Below, piece by piece: positions 53,078-64,000 of a stretch of 64,000 nucleotides of DNA. The position numbers and the translations under genes are program-made. Position 1 is the first letter of the stretch. The number at the start of each line of letters is the position of its first letter. Source of the stretch: Takakia lepidozioides (taxonomy: Eukaryota > Streptophyta > Takakiopsida > Takakiales > Takakiaceae); NCBI GenBank assembly GCA_030704615.1, contig CM060733.1, forward strand, positions 11,966,001 to 12,030,000, written 5' to 3'. The notes under the pieces are model-generated. The model did not search any database and was not told the DNA's origin. It saw only the letters and a program-made list of their open reading frames with translations.

Positions 53078-54660
53078 CCATCTTTTGAGTACATTACGAT
53101 AATGTTGATGTTGAGGGGAGCAATTCTAGTAAAAGGAAAGTATTGGTCAGCCACCACACCCTGTCCGAGGTGTTATGAGGTTGTCACTTGTTCATGGATG
53201 AAGCTTTTCTATCCATTTGGAGCTGTGATATGAAGTTTTCATCCCCACAGCAGGTAGGTAGGTAGGTAGTTAAAATCTAGTAGGTCGTAGAATACCACAT
53301 AGAGCACCCCTCTTCAAATCCAGTAGAAACACGCCACGTCAGCGAGTCTGCTCTAAAACCCGGTTATGCTAGCCTAGGCGTACATGTGTCTGGACCTTGT
53401 CGAGCCATTTCCCTCCTCTCCAAGCCTCCCGCAGCCCCACTGATTTGCTCTTGCTCTTCCGACAGTGTCGGGTTGCCTGACCTTCCCAAACTGGCCAAAT
53501 GAGTTGGGGGTACATAGAACAGAGAGCTGGACACAGAGTAGGGGCCAAAGCCCCTCTCTCTCTCTCTCCTCATTTCACGAAAAGAAAACAAGCCTAAAGG
53601 GGATGGGCTCTCTTGCTTTGGCAAACATAAGAGAAGGTGAGAGTAAACTCAGCACAACACAGCGATCTGAGCATCTGAGCCTTGACAGGGTGTAAGGTGC
53701 TTTGACCACATTTTCTCCGTTGACTTGAACATGTTGCAAAGTCTCTCTCTAAAAGAGAGCCAACAAATGCATGGTACATGCAAGCCTTGCCCTACATCAT
53801 CTCAGAATAAGGTTCTTGTTCCAAATAATGGTGTCCGTCTGCCAGAATGCAAAGGATGCATCTATGCAAAGGATGCAAAGATTATAGGTTATTGCTACCA
53901 CATGCCACTCATTCTATAAATGCCCAAGTGTTGATGTCATAACCACTCTGACCCACTAATATTGTATATACTTATTTTCTAAACTTGACACGATTGGCCT
54001 ATTGGCTTATGGATGATGGGGGGCGCGCGGGCTCAAGGTTCCTTATTCATACAAATAGCATCAAACTCTAACAAGCAAATATATTTCATCCAGAAGCTAC
54101 AATGTTATTCATCCAACATCAAAAATCAATGTATTCCACCTAGAAACAATCATCCAGCAACAGTTGGTCCCGTGAAAAGCTGGTTGGTGATAAGCGGGGA
54201 GAGCGGAGTCTCTCCCTGAGAGGGCAGGACTGCAGAGGCGCTCCAAGCATCACCACGTTCCCACAAACCTGCAATCGCCAGGTGGGACCGCATGCCAACG
54301 TGGCTTCTCCAGCAACATATATGTTATTAATCTGATTGTGCTCAAAACTTTATTTTCGCTTCCCAAGAAAGCATGTCATTTCATTTGGGTTGAGTTAACT
54401 GATGTAACCACACTGGTGGACTTGGGAGGAGAGTTGGCAGAAGCAGATTGATCCTGTTGTATACCTCCCTCAAGTAACACTTCCTCCTTGTGTCAAACAT
54501 ATAAAAGTAAAGACCCAAAGAAGCGTAAAAATATGGTGTCTTTTGACCTGGAAGGGCTAGGGACATCTTTGGTGATTGAACCCACAACCCACTTCCATGG
54601 TGGTATGTGCCCATTACCACTGGGTTACAACTTGGTTGTCCAGAGATGATGAAGAACTTA
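53078..54660. other. No gene recognised
   Basis: Flank of the copia element. It has a CT microsatellite near 53555, short frames only, and no clear splice-linked coding series. Confidence 0.4.
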
Positions 54661-54664
54661 TAAC

Positions 54665-54945
54665 GAAAAGATGACAAATGCAATTTTTTAAATTAAATAA
54701 ATGATTAATTTTGTGAGTTATATGATCACCAGTATGGAGGAAAGTAGATCTCACTATTCACTAAGGAGGAGCCATTATGCGACCATCCGTTTCTCCCTCC
54801 GGGGAAATGTGAACTTAGGATGGAAACATGATAGATGAAATTTTTTAAACCAAAAATTATTAATTTTATATGATGACTAAGGATGAAAGTAGATCTCTCT
54901 ATTCACAACGGAGGAGCCATTATGTGACTAGCCACTTCTCCATTG
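54665..54945. repeat. Diverged ~150-bp tandem duplication
   Basis: The blocks AAAGTAGATCTC, ATTCAC and GGAGGAGCCATTATG occur at about 54740-54780 and again at 54887-54922, each preceded by a TTTTTTAAA...TTAATTTT stretch (54688 and 54841). Confidence 0.7.
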
Positions 54946-54949
54946 AAGC

Positions 54950-57900
54950 TCCATTGGGGCAATGTTCATCAAGGAATTATACAAATGACCGGAGGGTGGT
55001 CCATCCATACTCTAACCATGGCTCCCATGTTGGTTCTTTTCTTTTCTTTTCTCTTTTTTTTTTTTCTGGAAGAAGTTGCATAAAACTTTGAAGCTCACAA
55101 AAATGTTATATTTTTCAGTCCCTAGTCCCTACTCGGATGAACTGCCTTGAAATATTAGCTAATAATAGAGAATGTTCAATGATTTCTTCCAGTATTGACC
55201 AAAAAGGTAAACACCAGGTCATGATTTTGCAGTCCAGGGCTTTTCTAGCTTTTCACGGAGCACTCATCATATGCATTTGCCTGGTCGTGCCAGCAAAGAA
55301 AGCATGCAAGTCAGATCCATCATCCCCCCCATGCACTGTTCAACTTTGCACTCCAACTCAACTTACCCCAACCAACGCAAGTACAACAGCTTTGAATGCT
55401 TTAACTTCATCACATGGTCTTCTCTGCATGGCGCCTTTCAGATGTTCACACTTCACACATTCAAAAAACTTATCGTTGAGAGAGATGCCTATATATAACT
55501 GACCATTAGTGAATGGACACTCAAGTACAATAGAAAGAATTGTGAAGCCCTCTATCCAGAGTCGAAGGAGAGCTCTGCTTGCCGGCGATGTTTGTCGCTT
55601 TGCAGAGGTACTATGTGGGCTGCACATTCTTCTAGGAACCCAAATCCTCCAATCTTGACACGAGGAGACGCCCCAATTAGTAGTACAAATCAGCCCAGTT
55701 TAGATAATCCCGGAAATAGTTTTCTAGCCCAACAAAGATGCAAGGACTACAAGATTAGTACAGTGTCTGTTTATGAAGTTCGAGTATGAGCATCTGCATG
55801 ATACTGCAGATAGTCTGACCGGCGTAATTGAGTAGAATGACTGTCAACTATTGAAATTGGTTATATTTGCAAAAACACCTGTATCATCATAGTAAGATTT
55901 GTCTTATTGATCAAACATTTGAAGTGGGTGCTATTCAGTACCTGCAGACGGGAGGGAGGTAAGTGCTAGTAGTATTTGAACAAGTAAACTAGTATCAAAA
56001 TCCAGCTGACTAATTTCACCCAACCCGACTTGAAGGTATAGAGTATAGAGAGGGATTTAGTGTATAACATATCAGATCACCACTCCCTGGGTTTACAGAT
56101 CCAGGATCCACCAGGATTAGTAATGGTGAGAAACCGGCTATCAAATTGCTTCCAGAAACTGCTTAGATTTATTAGATTGACTCCACAAACAAGGGCTGCA
56201 CGAAGTAAATGCCCTTCTGATGCCCTAATTGTCTATCAAAGCTTCCCTTCTATTGTCAGGTGCAGACTGAATGATTAAAGGAACCCAACGGCGAAATTAA
56301 CGCTAATCGGCGCCTTCTATAAAGGGCACCTTAAATGTGTTCCCATAATCTCATGAAGACGAAATTAGGGCCACAAATTTGGCGGCTGCAAAATCACACA
56401 GCATGAAATAAGCACCAAATTCAAACCCAGTGGGCCCGGGCACTGACTTTAATCACTCGGCAGTGTTGAGGAGAGGGAGGCATCGGCTTCTAGTATACAC
56501 ACAAGTAGGGGTATTTAGAGAGCAGTTTTAGTTCTCTAACTGCAGTTATGAGCGTAGTAAAAAACACGCGGAGTTGGTGATCGTGCGGCGGTGTACACGG
56601 TCTTTTGGCGGCGATCTCCCTTTTGGGACTTTGTGCTCCTCTTCCCGCTAATCTTTAATACTTGGGTCTCCGTGTTGCAGTCCAGATCAACGAGCCCTGT
56701 TGTTCCTTGGAGATGGAAATTCCGTTTTGTGGAATGCGCCCTGCTGTCACTGTGGGCTGTGTGATGAGAACTTTTACAGCGGGCTGCGTTCTATACTAGG
56801 ATGGATCCCGGCCAGGTCAAAATCCAAAAAGAGGGATATCACCTTCAGTCAAAATGTCAAAAACGTCACCACAGACCTCTCTCTCTCTCTCTCTCTAAGA
56901 TTTTGCAGTTTCTGGGATTCACCGAGATCCACTCGAAACACTTGGGTAAAGTCTATCTACCTGGACTGACAGTAACTTCCGTAGAGATCCTTGCTGGCGC
57001 ACTTTTCTACCAAAGGTAGTACAGTCGACCCTCCTTTATTGTTACGCCTTGGGAGTAAGAAGAAAAATAACAATAACAGAGTGATAACATATTACCAATT
57101 AAAGAGGGCGACCAAGACTCTTCTTAACATTTATCCATGTAATAGTAAACCAGGGATGATTTCAAAAAATATGACATTTACAGAGTTACATGTCAAATCG
57201 ACTGAAAATTCTGTCAATAGTGTCATGTCGACAATTTGCAACCTACAACGTAGGTAACTTAGCTATTTTTCTACAGATCTAACCCTATTAGAAAGTCTCT
57301 CAACCAACACCCAGGGTTGTTGTTCTAGAAACATATTAATCACTTTGAATGCCTCCTGAACATTGGAAAATGTCACTTGTGCCACTGGATCTAAAATAGG
57401 TTCGTCTTCATCATCTTCAGTTCCATCGTTTGCACATGGATCAACGAGTTCCTAGGCTTTCCGTAGGTGCATATGGAGTGTTCCAATCTTGTTCTTCCTC
57501 GTAATGAACAAATTCGTGAACCCCCATAGTCGGAAACGTAACTACATTCCCTGTATTAATTCAGAAATTTAATCGTCGCATGTCAGTGGTTCCACATTTT
57601 TTATTTCTTAATGAAATGTCAATGAAAATATTTATGTTTCAACCTACTTTAGGCTGTACTTTCCTAACAAAGAGGTGAACATAACGTATATGAAGGGTCA
57701 CTTTTACAAAGGAGGGAGTACCATTTTTGTAACGTTTAACATATAATATCCCTACTGCAGCATAGTGTAAAATTTTAGGGAGTAAAAAAAAGATAACAAT
57801 TACACCCCTTATAACACATAAAGAGGGCACATTTAGCCAGGGTCGTCTGGACATAAATTTCCAGATACGCAGGGCCTACAGGCTAGTATCCTGTAGAGTG

Positions 57901-58260
57901 AGGGCCCTGGACCTAGGTATAAACTTGTTTCTATCTCGCTTCAATGAACTCTGATCCCTTTCAGTTTGATGGTAACAGAAATTTTTACTTGAAAGTAAAT
58001 AACTATGGATAGCACAAAATAAGGACGGAGTTTATATAGTGCCCGTCCATCTCTCTCTTCTAAGTTTAGTGGAAGACAACAGAGTAATGGTTTGCAATCA
58101 CTAGGCACGGAAAGCACTCTTACCTATTTAATACTAGACGGTTTCCGAAGTCCTACCTTCAATCCTGTAAGTTCCGACAGCCAAGCCTGAGAACCCGTGG
58201 TATGAACAAAAGCGCAATCACACAAAACACTTGAAATTTGTCGCCCACAGACATCTTGCT
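54950..58260. other. No gene recognised
   Basis: Low-copy-looking DNA with several short frames but no recognised domain. A TC microsatellite is at 56878-56896. Two diverged direct blocks (GGGAGTAA...ATAACAAT...AAAGAGGGC) lie at about 57050-57108 and 57778-57832, perhaps from a decayed DNA transposon. Confidence 0.4.
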
Positions 58261-58272
58261 TAGCCTAATGCA

Positions 58273-59222
58273 TTAAGGACTTGGTATAGCACGTTTCATC
58301 GATGTCTTCCCGTGCCACTTTGTCTCTGTGACTCTGCGGCTTGTGACCAAGCAAATGTAGTATGCAACACCGGCCACAAGTGTGAGGGACGTAAAGGCAG
58401 CAGCCCCTCCGAACAAACTCCGATGTATGGTTTCGCATGTGAAGTACTTATCCATCATAGGTGCTACGCCGATGTATCTAATTGACTGGCCGATGGTGTT
58501 TTTGTTGGCCCCCGCATAGAAGAATATCTCCGCAAACAGGAAACAAATCCTGTCCGGCCCAGTGCAATATAAATACAACCCACACATTATCAGTTTTCCA
58601 GTACTACAAAAATCGAACCATAACCTTCAGAATTAACCCCCGCCAGAATTTGGGGCGGGGGTTAATTGGGTGGTTCTCTTAAAATCGAAGCTTGTTTGCA
58701 GGATTACTCACCATTGCAGGCAGAAGGATACGAAGGCGCATGTCCGAGCTTTTCCGGGTTCGTGCTCCCCGTCAATACACAAACAACGCGTGGCGATGGT
58801 GAGGACTATTTGACTGACAATAAGCAAGACGAAGCCTGCAACTGCATACGGAAAAGTGGGATCTGTCTTATATCTGCAATAGTAGAACCCTCCGTTCGTC
58901 GCATTGCCCACGAGTGTTACAACACCCTGTCCAATACAAACAACCTATGAGAAACTGTTATGGGTTCCATGATCCGTGATGGCTATACAGCTTCATCTCC
59001 TAGTGGTGGTGCAAACGCTTGCATGGAGAAGTCACTTATTTGAGGAAAACTTGGAAAGCAAAACTTGAATGATTCTGTATAATTTTTCATACATTCCACA
59101 ATGTGGCTGTAAGGATGAATTTGGACCTTGTTGTGATTCTCGCCTGCGCAGAGGCTGATCGTGAATGCAACCAGATTGCAGATGACAAGGGTTGAAATAA
59201 CAAGCCACTTATCTCTTTCCAT
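58273..59222 (-). CDS. DUF1218 family four-TM protein (modifying-wall-lignin-like)
   Basis: Three exons restore one 201-residue protein: 59222-59127, 58944-58712 and 58549-58273, all with GT-AG introns and matching phases (0, then 2). Exon 1 (MERDKWLVISTLVICNLVAF) is a signal/TM segment. Exon 2 has FPYAVAGFVLLIVSQIVLTI, a conserved-looking Cys pair and KARTCAFVSFCLQW. Exon 3 has ICFLFAEIFFYAGANKN and a last TM (SLTLVAGVAYYICLV), then a basic tail. The four-helix layout and TC-rich third segment match plant DUF1218 proteins, whose Arabidopsis MWL members affect lignin. The substrate is unknown. No disabling change was seen. Confidence 0.8.
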
Positions 59223-59474
59223 GGTCTTAATATTTAGGGGAGAGTAATCTAGTATCGGGCCTGCACCTTAGTACAAATTCGGTTCAATCTTCTGGAAATG
59301 AATCTCACAAGTTCTCATTGTTTTCATAATACTCAGTTTTACAGGCCCCCAAATTTGGTTCCAGAGTAACTTTGCAAACAAAGAATTGCTATATTGAATT
59401 CCTCTAGATGACAGGTCATCAAGGATTGAACCGAGAGGCTAGAGATGCCAAGTGTAAACTCGTGGTCAGTTCTT

Positions 59475-59660
59475 TCACGCGTACATTAATTCTTGGATGT
59501 GAATCACAAACGATGAAGCAATGAGGTATATCGAGATTATTGCCAGCAACATATAGAAAGAGAGAAAGAAATTGATAGACAAGGACACACACACCAGCAC
59601 CCATATCCCAAACCATACGCGAGTGATGGTCTCTACTAAAACTTGAAGAGTGGCATCCAT
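59475..59660 (-). CDS. Small hydrophobic ORF upstream of the DUF1218 gene
   Basis: 61 codons (MDATLQVLVETITRVWFGIW...). Two hydrophobic stretches could span the membrane. It lies 250 bp upstream of the DUF1218 start on the same strand, so it could be an upstream ORF, a separate small gene or chance. The frame at 59679-59419 overlaps it. Confidence 0.25.
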   Translation of the reverse strand: MDATLQVLVETITRVWFGIWVLVCVSLSINFFLSFYMLLAIISIYLIASSFVIHIQELMYA

Positions 59661-59699
59661 TCATGATTAACGAAGACAAAATACCCAGATACCTAGCAC

Positions 59700-60077
59700 A
59701 ACTTCAACTACCGAACCAAAAAAGCAAAACAATTCTTCGTGTGAAAAGTGTTTGCAAGTGACCATCTGGCGTGTAGGTGCAAACACGCCAAAGTCACATC
59801 GCCCCACTACAGAGGAACAAGTAACTTCACCTTGGGAGGGGTTAGCTCTTCCTCTGTGTGTACTGGATAATTAACATCAAGTTTGCTCTGAGTTACCAGA
59901 TCACTTGGCCTCTGGTGCCCCCTCTCTCCCTCCACAGGATTATATATTTTGTAGACAGGTCTAATGGAGAGAGCTCAAAAGTACATGTCAAAGATTTCAG
60001 AGAGAAAATCTCCAATGAATGACGAGTGAAGGAGAGAGAGAGCAGTTGCTATATCACAACGAGACACACATACTTAC

Positions 60078-60110
<33 letters not shown>

Positions 60111-61220
60111 GAAACTGATTTGAACAGGCAGCATAAGGTGGGTACTAGGTACTGGGTTCCAGGCTCTCACTAACTACCATCCCAGCTATCTACTGAATGG
60201 ATGAATATGAATCTGTTGAGAAACGCTAGAGGATGAATTTATGGCCCCGCATATTTAGTACATTCGTCCACATCTTCTTTATTCTATTTTCGATTTTTTA
60301 TTTTCTTACATGCAACAGGACACCATTTACTCAAATTAAGAAACGAGATTTATTACTAATATATCAGATATTATTGAGGGCAGACAGTGAATAATGCAAA
60401 GCCCACTACGCACTCTGCCACGTGGATCCTCTATATATACACGCCCATGTGCCTGGCCGGCTCGCGATCACAGGCACACGTGCATGGATGAATGATCGTC
60501 TCAACGGGAGCTGTCTCAGTGGATGAATGAAGTTGTCGTCAATGAGACGATGTTTCGCCACAATCTGGCGATTCCCATCAATAATCTATTCACTCACAAT
60601 ACATAGGCTAGAGTATACTAGACTAGCCTAGACTAGATTAGTCTAGTCTACCGTCTAGTCTGCTAATAGAGCCTTAAAATCCGAGTAATCATTTTTATTA
60701 TATGATTTGTTTTTTAAATGTTTTTTGGTGGAAGTGGGCGGAGCCTCAGAACTTTATTTGAATGATGATTTTCGGCTAGTAGATAACTAGTATTTTAAGT
60801 TCTTTTTTACAAAAAAGTAAATATATTGCATTCTTTTTCCTCTTGTATTTTGGAAAGGGCCGTTGCACTCCACAACTTACAATGGTCCCCGTTGTTAATA
60901 TTGTTTTAAAGTTCCAGGTGAAAAAAGTAAATAAAAGCGTTTCATTCATTCATAGCTCGTTCGTCCCGCTCTTAATCAGAACCATAATTGCTTAGTATCT
61001 ATTTGATTCTTGTTTGGAATTTTGTAAATAACAGACTAAAAGAGTACCCGGTGTGTTATGTTGCATGAGAATTTCATTTATTGAACAGTAAATTGTTTTC
61101 ATGTTACTTGATTGGAATCGTGATAACTGTTTTTATTTTAATTATTTATTCCGTGGAATCTAATCTACCGTACTTACTACTAGCGTCCTTTCTTCGAAAA
61201 TATAAACAAAATTAAATTCC
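59700..61220. other. No gene recognised
   Basis: Intergenic, AT-rich. It includes CTAG-rich sequence (60606-60662) and short repeats. Confidence 0.45.
60075..60109. repeat. (GACA)n microsatellite
   Basis: About eight to nine tandem GACA units after ACTTACAGA. Confidence 0.95.
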
Positions 61221-61420
61221 GAGGAAAATTGGACCCGCCGAGTCATAATTTCAAGTTCAGAGGAAAATTGGACCCGCCGAGTCATAATTTCAGTTCAGAG
61301 GAAAATTGGACCCGCCGAGTCATAATTTCAAGTTCAGAGGAAAATTGGACCCGCCGAGTCATAATTTCAAGTTCAGAGGAAAATTGGACCGCCGAGTCAT
61401 AATTTCAGTTCAGAGGAAAA
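61221..61420. repeat. 39-bp minisatellite
   Basis: GAGGAAAATTGGACC starts at 61221, 61260, 61298, 61337 and 61376, with a partial copy at 61413 (spacing 37-39). Each unit has GCCGAGTCATAATTTCA. It lies about 1.6 kb upstream of the C2H2 start codon. Confidence 0.92.
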
Positions 61421-61429
61421 AAACATAGA

Positions 61430-62982
61430 AAAAAAGAAAATTTAATTGGGAGCTCATAAAGAGCCATGCAAGAACTGGAACTGCAGCGGTGGGGGGCCGT
61501 TAGGCCATCATTTACTGACCCACCAAACGGTAGAAACGTCGCAGTAACTTGGCGTGCGTACCGCGTGAAATATTACCGGCCGAGTTTTTATGCGCCCGTT
61601 ACGCCTGTCGGGCAGCCTGCTCCGTGGAACCGCCACTACGCCGGGTCACCGCCCGTAACCCCTCGCGCTACTCACTAATCACAATGCTAATCTAGAGTAA
61701 GACTCTGATTAGCGCGATCAGCAGGCGCGAGCGGCTAACACGTGCGTGTCACATTCTTGCCGGGAGTTGTTTAGTGTGGTGGTGGGGTGACGGATGCGTG
61801 GGATGGCTTACACGCGCTTGCTGCTTAATGTTCTCTTGCCAGTCTTGTTTTGTTCTCTCTCATTCTCCTCACTAAATTGCCGTCACATTCCGTATTCTTT
61901 CACACGTGCTCCAGCACTTCATTCTTCTGTCTCTTACGTACCTGTCTCGGCTGAGCGGCGCCCAGAGAATATTGCTTTCGACTCTCAGATGTTGTAGTCC
62001 TGCTTGTGTTTGTTGTTGGTCCGTCTCTCTCTTCACGTAGCAATCGGCTGTCTTGCTTTCCCTGGCATTACTCTGGCTTGCCATTTACTCTCGGTGCGTG
62101 TCTAGTGTCTACTTCTTTCCTTCATATTTTCACTGGATATGCGCCGAGTGCAATTTCGAGGCGTTTCTTCATGTCTCTTGCTTTGATATCCTCTGTCGCA
62201 TTTCTTGTATCGCGAACTCAATGTAGCTTACAGGAAGCGTTTAATTTGACTTACCAGCAAGAACGAAGCAATCGTATTGAAATCTGGCATTCTTGTGACT
62301 AGAAGAGTGTGGCTCTATTGTTGACACTGATTAAGATATCCTTCGTCTCTCGACTCCCAGCAAGGTGTGTTGTCGGGCTTAGACCAGAACTTCTAATCGT
62401 GTGTAAGAGTTTGAAGCTGTCGCCTTCACCTTTTTCGCACTAGTTGTCTTTATTAGAGTTTTGTGCTCTTTTTGGTCGCTCATTCCAACCAGACGGTTTG
62501 AGGTTGTCTCGTCTAGAAGAGTATTTGGCTTTCCTGTTGAAACGTCTTTGAAGTGAGCTCTCTTTTCTGGAAGGCCTGCGTAAGTCCCAACTAGGCCTCT
62601 TTCCTCAATGCAACGAAATTGAGTACTTTCACCTGCAAGTAGAGGAAGTAGCGGTTTCCGAATACACACGGACCTCTTGAGCTCAAGTTTAAGCTGGCTG
62701 TGAGAAGCCGAACTCCAGTCCAATGTCCAGGCCCGTCGTGGATGCTTAGAGGAACCGGATTTTCAGGGAAGCAGCGTTTTGTGCATTCCTCGCAATACGG
62801 GCGATTTTTATCTCCCAGCGCACAAACACATTGTTAGAAGCTGTACATCCCGTCTGGATTGTGTAGTCTTTCATCTGGCATGTCCGTGGCGCTTGTAGTA
62901 AGCTGAAATAAGTTTTCACGAATTGCGGAGGCGGATGGAGAGCGTGTCTTGGGCTTAGTTCGCTAAGGCAATTGTCCGTACA
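61430..62982 (+). promoter_or_regulatory. Upstream/5' leader region of the C2H2 gene
   Basis: No coding exon is evident. CT-rich stretches (61855-61870, 62020-62035) would fit a plant promoter or 5' UTR, possibly with an intron. The transcription start cannot be placed. Confidence 0.35.
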
Positions 62983-63586
62983 ATGCCTCGCCATTGGCAC
63001 TCATGGACGAGGTCGATGTCCTGCAAATCGGATATCGAGCAAGTGGCTGAACCGAAGCCTCTCTCCTGCTCCGGACCTACAGCTCAGTCAGATGGCAAGA
63101 TCAAACGAAGGTCATCGCACAGGTCCGGAGGATGCTCTAAATCTATAGCCAACCTAAGAGATGTGATTCATGGAAACACTCGTGTAGTTAGCAAACAAAC
63201 CTCTTCTTGCAACAGCCCGGAGAAAGGGGACTCTCAAAGGCAATCCACCGAGTACCTTACCAAAGTTCCCCTTAAACTCACAGAAGCAAAGAACGGGGTC
63301 AAAGGAGGCGATGGTAGCAGACCAGGAGTTTCTGAAAGAAGCGGGGCATCGACAGGAGCTTCAAATGCAACAAGTTTGCCATTCTACAAGGGGACACCGT
63401 TGAGAAAGTTCTCAGGATGTTATGATTGTAACATGGCCTACGAGACGCTTGATTCGATGCTCATCTCTAGAGAAGCATCGGTTCCTCACAGTGGCTCTGT
63501 TTCTCCTAAGTTCGTGTGCCAGAAATGCGGGGAGTCATTCCAGAAGTCTGACGCTCTCGTGCATCACCAAATTTCACGGCACGCAG
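62983..63586 (+). CDS. C2H2 zinc-finger protein, first coding exon (3' partial)
   Basis: The ATG at 62983 opens MPRHWHSWTRSMSCKSDIEQ. The plant family of single-C2H2 proteins has a similar start. It also has a serine/basic block with GGCSKSIANLRDVIHG (about residues 49-65) and then, after a low-complexity linker, the finger FVCQKCGESFQKSDALVHHQISRHA (about residues 178-202), with C-x2-C and H-x4-H. A GT donor follows at 63587 (CACGCAG/GTCAGT), just after the finger's second His. The frame then runs only to a stop at 63645, so later exons lie beyond the window. The function is likely nuclear nucleic-acid binding. The family is recognised from motifs, and its precise role is not known. Confidence 0.8.
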
Positions 63587-64000
63587 GTCAGTTATCCTCC
63601 GTTGATAGCATAGCATTGGGGGATGAAGTGGAATGTCCAATCTAGCATTCTTGATTGTACGGCTCAAGCCTGGCACTCAGAAGTTCAGGCGAAATGTTTA
63701 ATGAAGGGGAGTCGTTGTGGCCAAATTCACAGTTTGTCGCTGCTCGTTTAGTTCTTGCAGGCTTCAGCTTTCTAAATCTGCCGCTTGCTCGTCACATGGC
63801 CATTGAGACTAGCGCACCCCTTAGTTGGGGCCAGGGTGTGCCACTGGTCTGCAGTACTGTCCAACCATTCCTGTGTTGTTTACCTTGAACAACTAACACT
63901 GTCACTTTTGAATAGGCTGCGGGAACAATATCAAGTTATCCCATATTGCAATTTAGTTCTTAATGATTGAGCTCCATCCGAGCTCATGTTGAACTGCATT
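63587..64000 (+). other. Intron of the C2H2 gene (to window end)
   Basis: Begins at the GT donor, is T-rich, and no convincing acceptor followed by family sequence was seen before 64000. Confidence 0.55.

Noticed and set aside
53364-57260. Candidate host gene between copia and DUF1218 (frames at 53465, 55137, 56700)
   Set aside because: Short, low-complexity or microsatellite-driven frames (CT repeats give SLSLSLS). No domain or consistent splice sites were found.
61466-61997. Short ORFs (70 and 67 codons) upstream of the C2H2 gene
   Set aside because: No recognisable content, and composition typical of a 5' leader. They could be uORFs, but nothing supports translation.
1-64000. tRNA, rRNA or other structured RNA genes
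   Set aside because: I looked for tRNA-like cloverleaf blocks and conserved rRNA words and saw none. A covariance-model scan would be decisive and was not possible here.

Overview
The window looks like nuclear DNA of a large, repeat-rich land-plant genome. Spliceosomal introns, a DUF1218 gene and a C2H2 zinc-finger gene of a plant family support this, as do Ty1/copia, Ty3/gypsy chromovirus, CACTA, MULE and LINE remnants. Many degenerate PLS-type pentatricopeptide (PPR) fragments suggest a seed-free vascular plant (fern or lycophyte). That narrower call is inference. About 53 kb is transposon-derived. Only the last 6 kb carries recognisable host genes.

Layout. 1-8.1 kb: LINE 3' ends, a cluster of GC-rich hairpins, a PPR fragment, pieces of a ~580 bp repeat (called R here) and a 455 bp MITE. 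8.2-30.4 kb: a degraded MULE-like transposase/SWIM locus on the minus strand, divergent from a plus-strand multi-exon gene that appears to join a ParB-like domain to an N4/N6-type DNA methyltransferase. The palindrome TTTCGGCGCCGAAA and its variants recur through this region, in a 64-bp tandem array between the two genes and in several introns. Nested in the second gene is a Ty3/gypsy-type element (17.36-22.92 and 24.05-27.35 kb) with gag, protease, a C5-cytosine DNA methyltransferase, reverse transcriptase and a PHD finger. It is circularly permuted around an LTR-LTR junction, flanked by a 4-bp duplication (CTGA), and was later split by a 4.4 kb inversion.

30.4-36.5 kb: PPR/R mosaics with CACTA-like subterminal repeats and a solo gypsy LTR (5-bp duplication CTGCG). 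36.7-53.1 kb: a Ty1/copia element on the minus strand, bounded by the 5-bp duplication ATCAG. A chromovirus is inserted in its RNase H region. A 4.9 kb CACTA-like element (3-bp duplication CAA) carrying PPR, R and LINE fragments is inserted in the chromovirus gag. A second CACTA-like segment with a tandem R array replaces the chromovirus 3' end. 53.1-64 kb: low-copy DNA with a three-exon DUF1218 membrane-protein gene (minus) and the first coding exon of a C2H2 zinc-finger gene (plus).

The most notable content is two unrelated DNA methyltransferase-bearing mobile systems, one nested in the other. Nearly all transposon genes here carry frameshifts or stops, so the window holds fossils of these systems. 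Functional statements are read from motifs and are inference unless stated otherwise.
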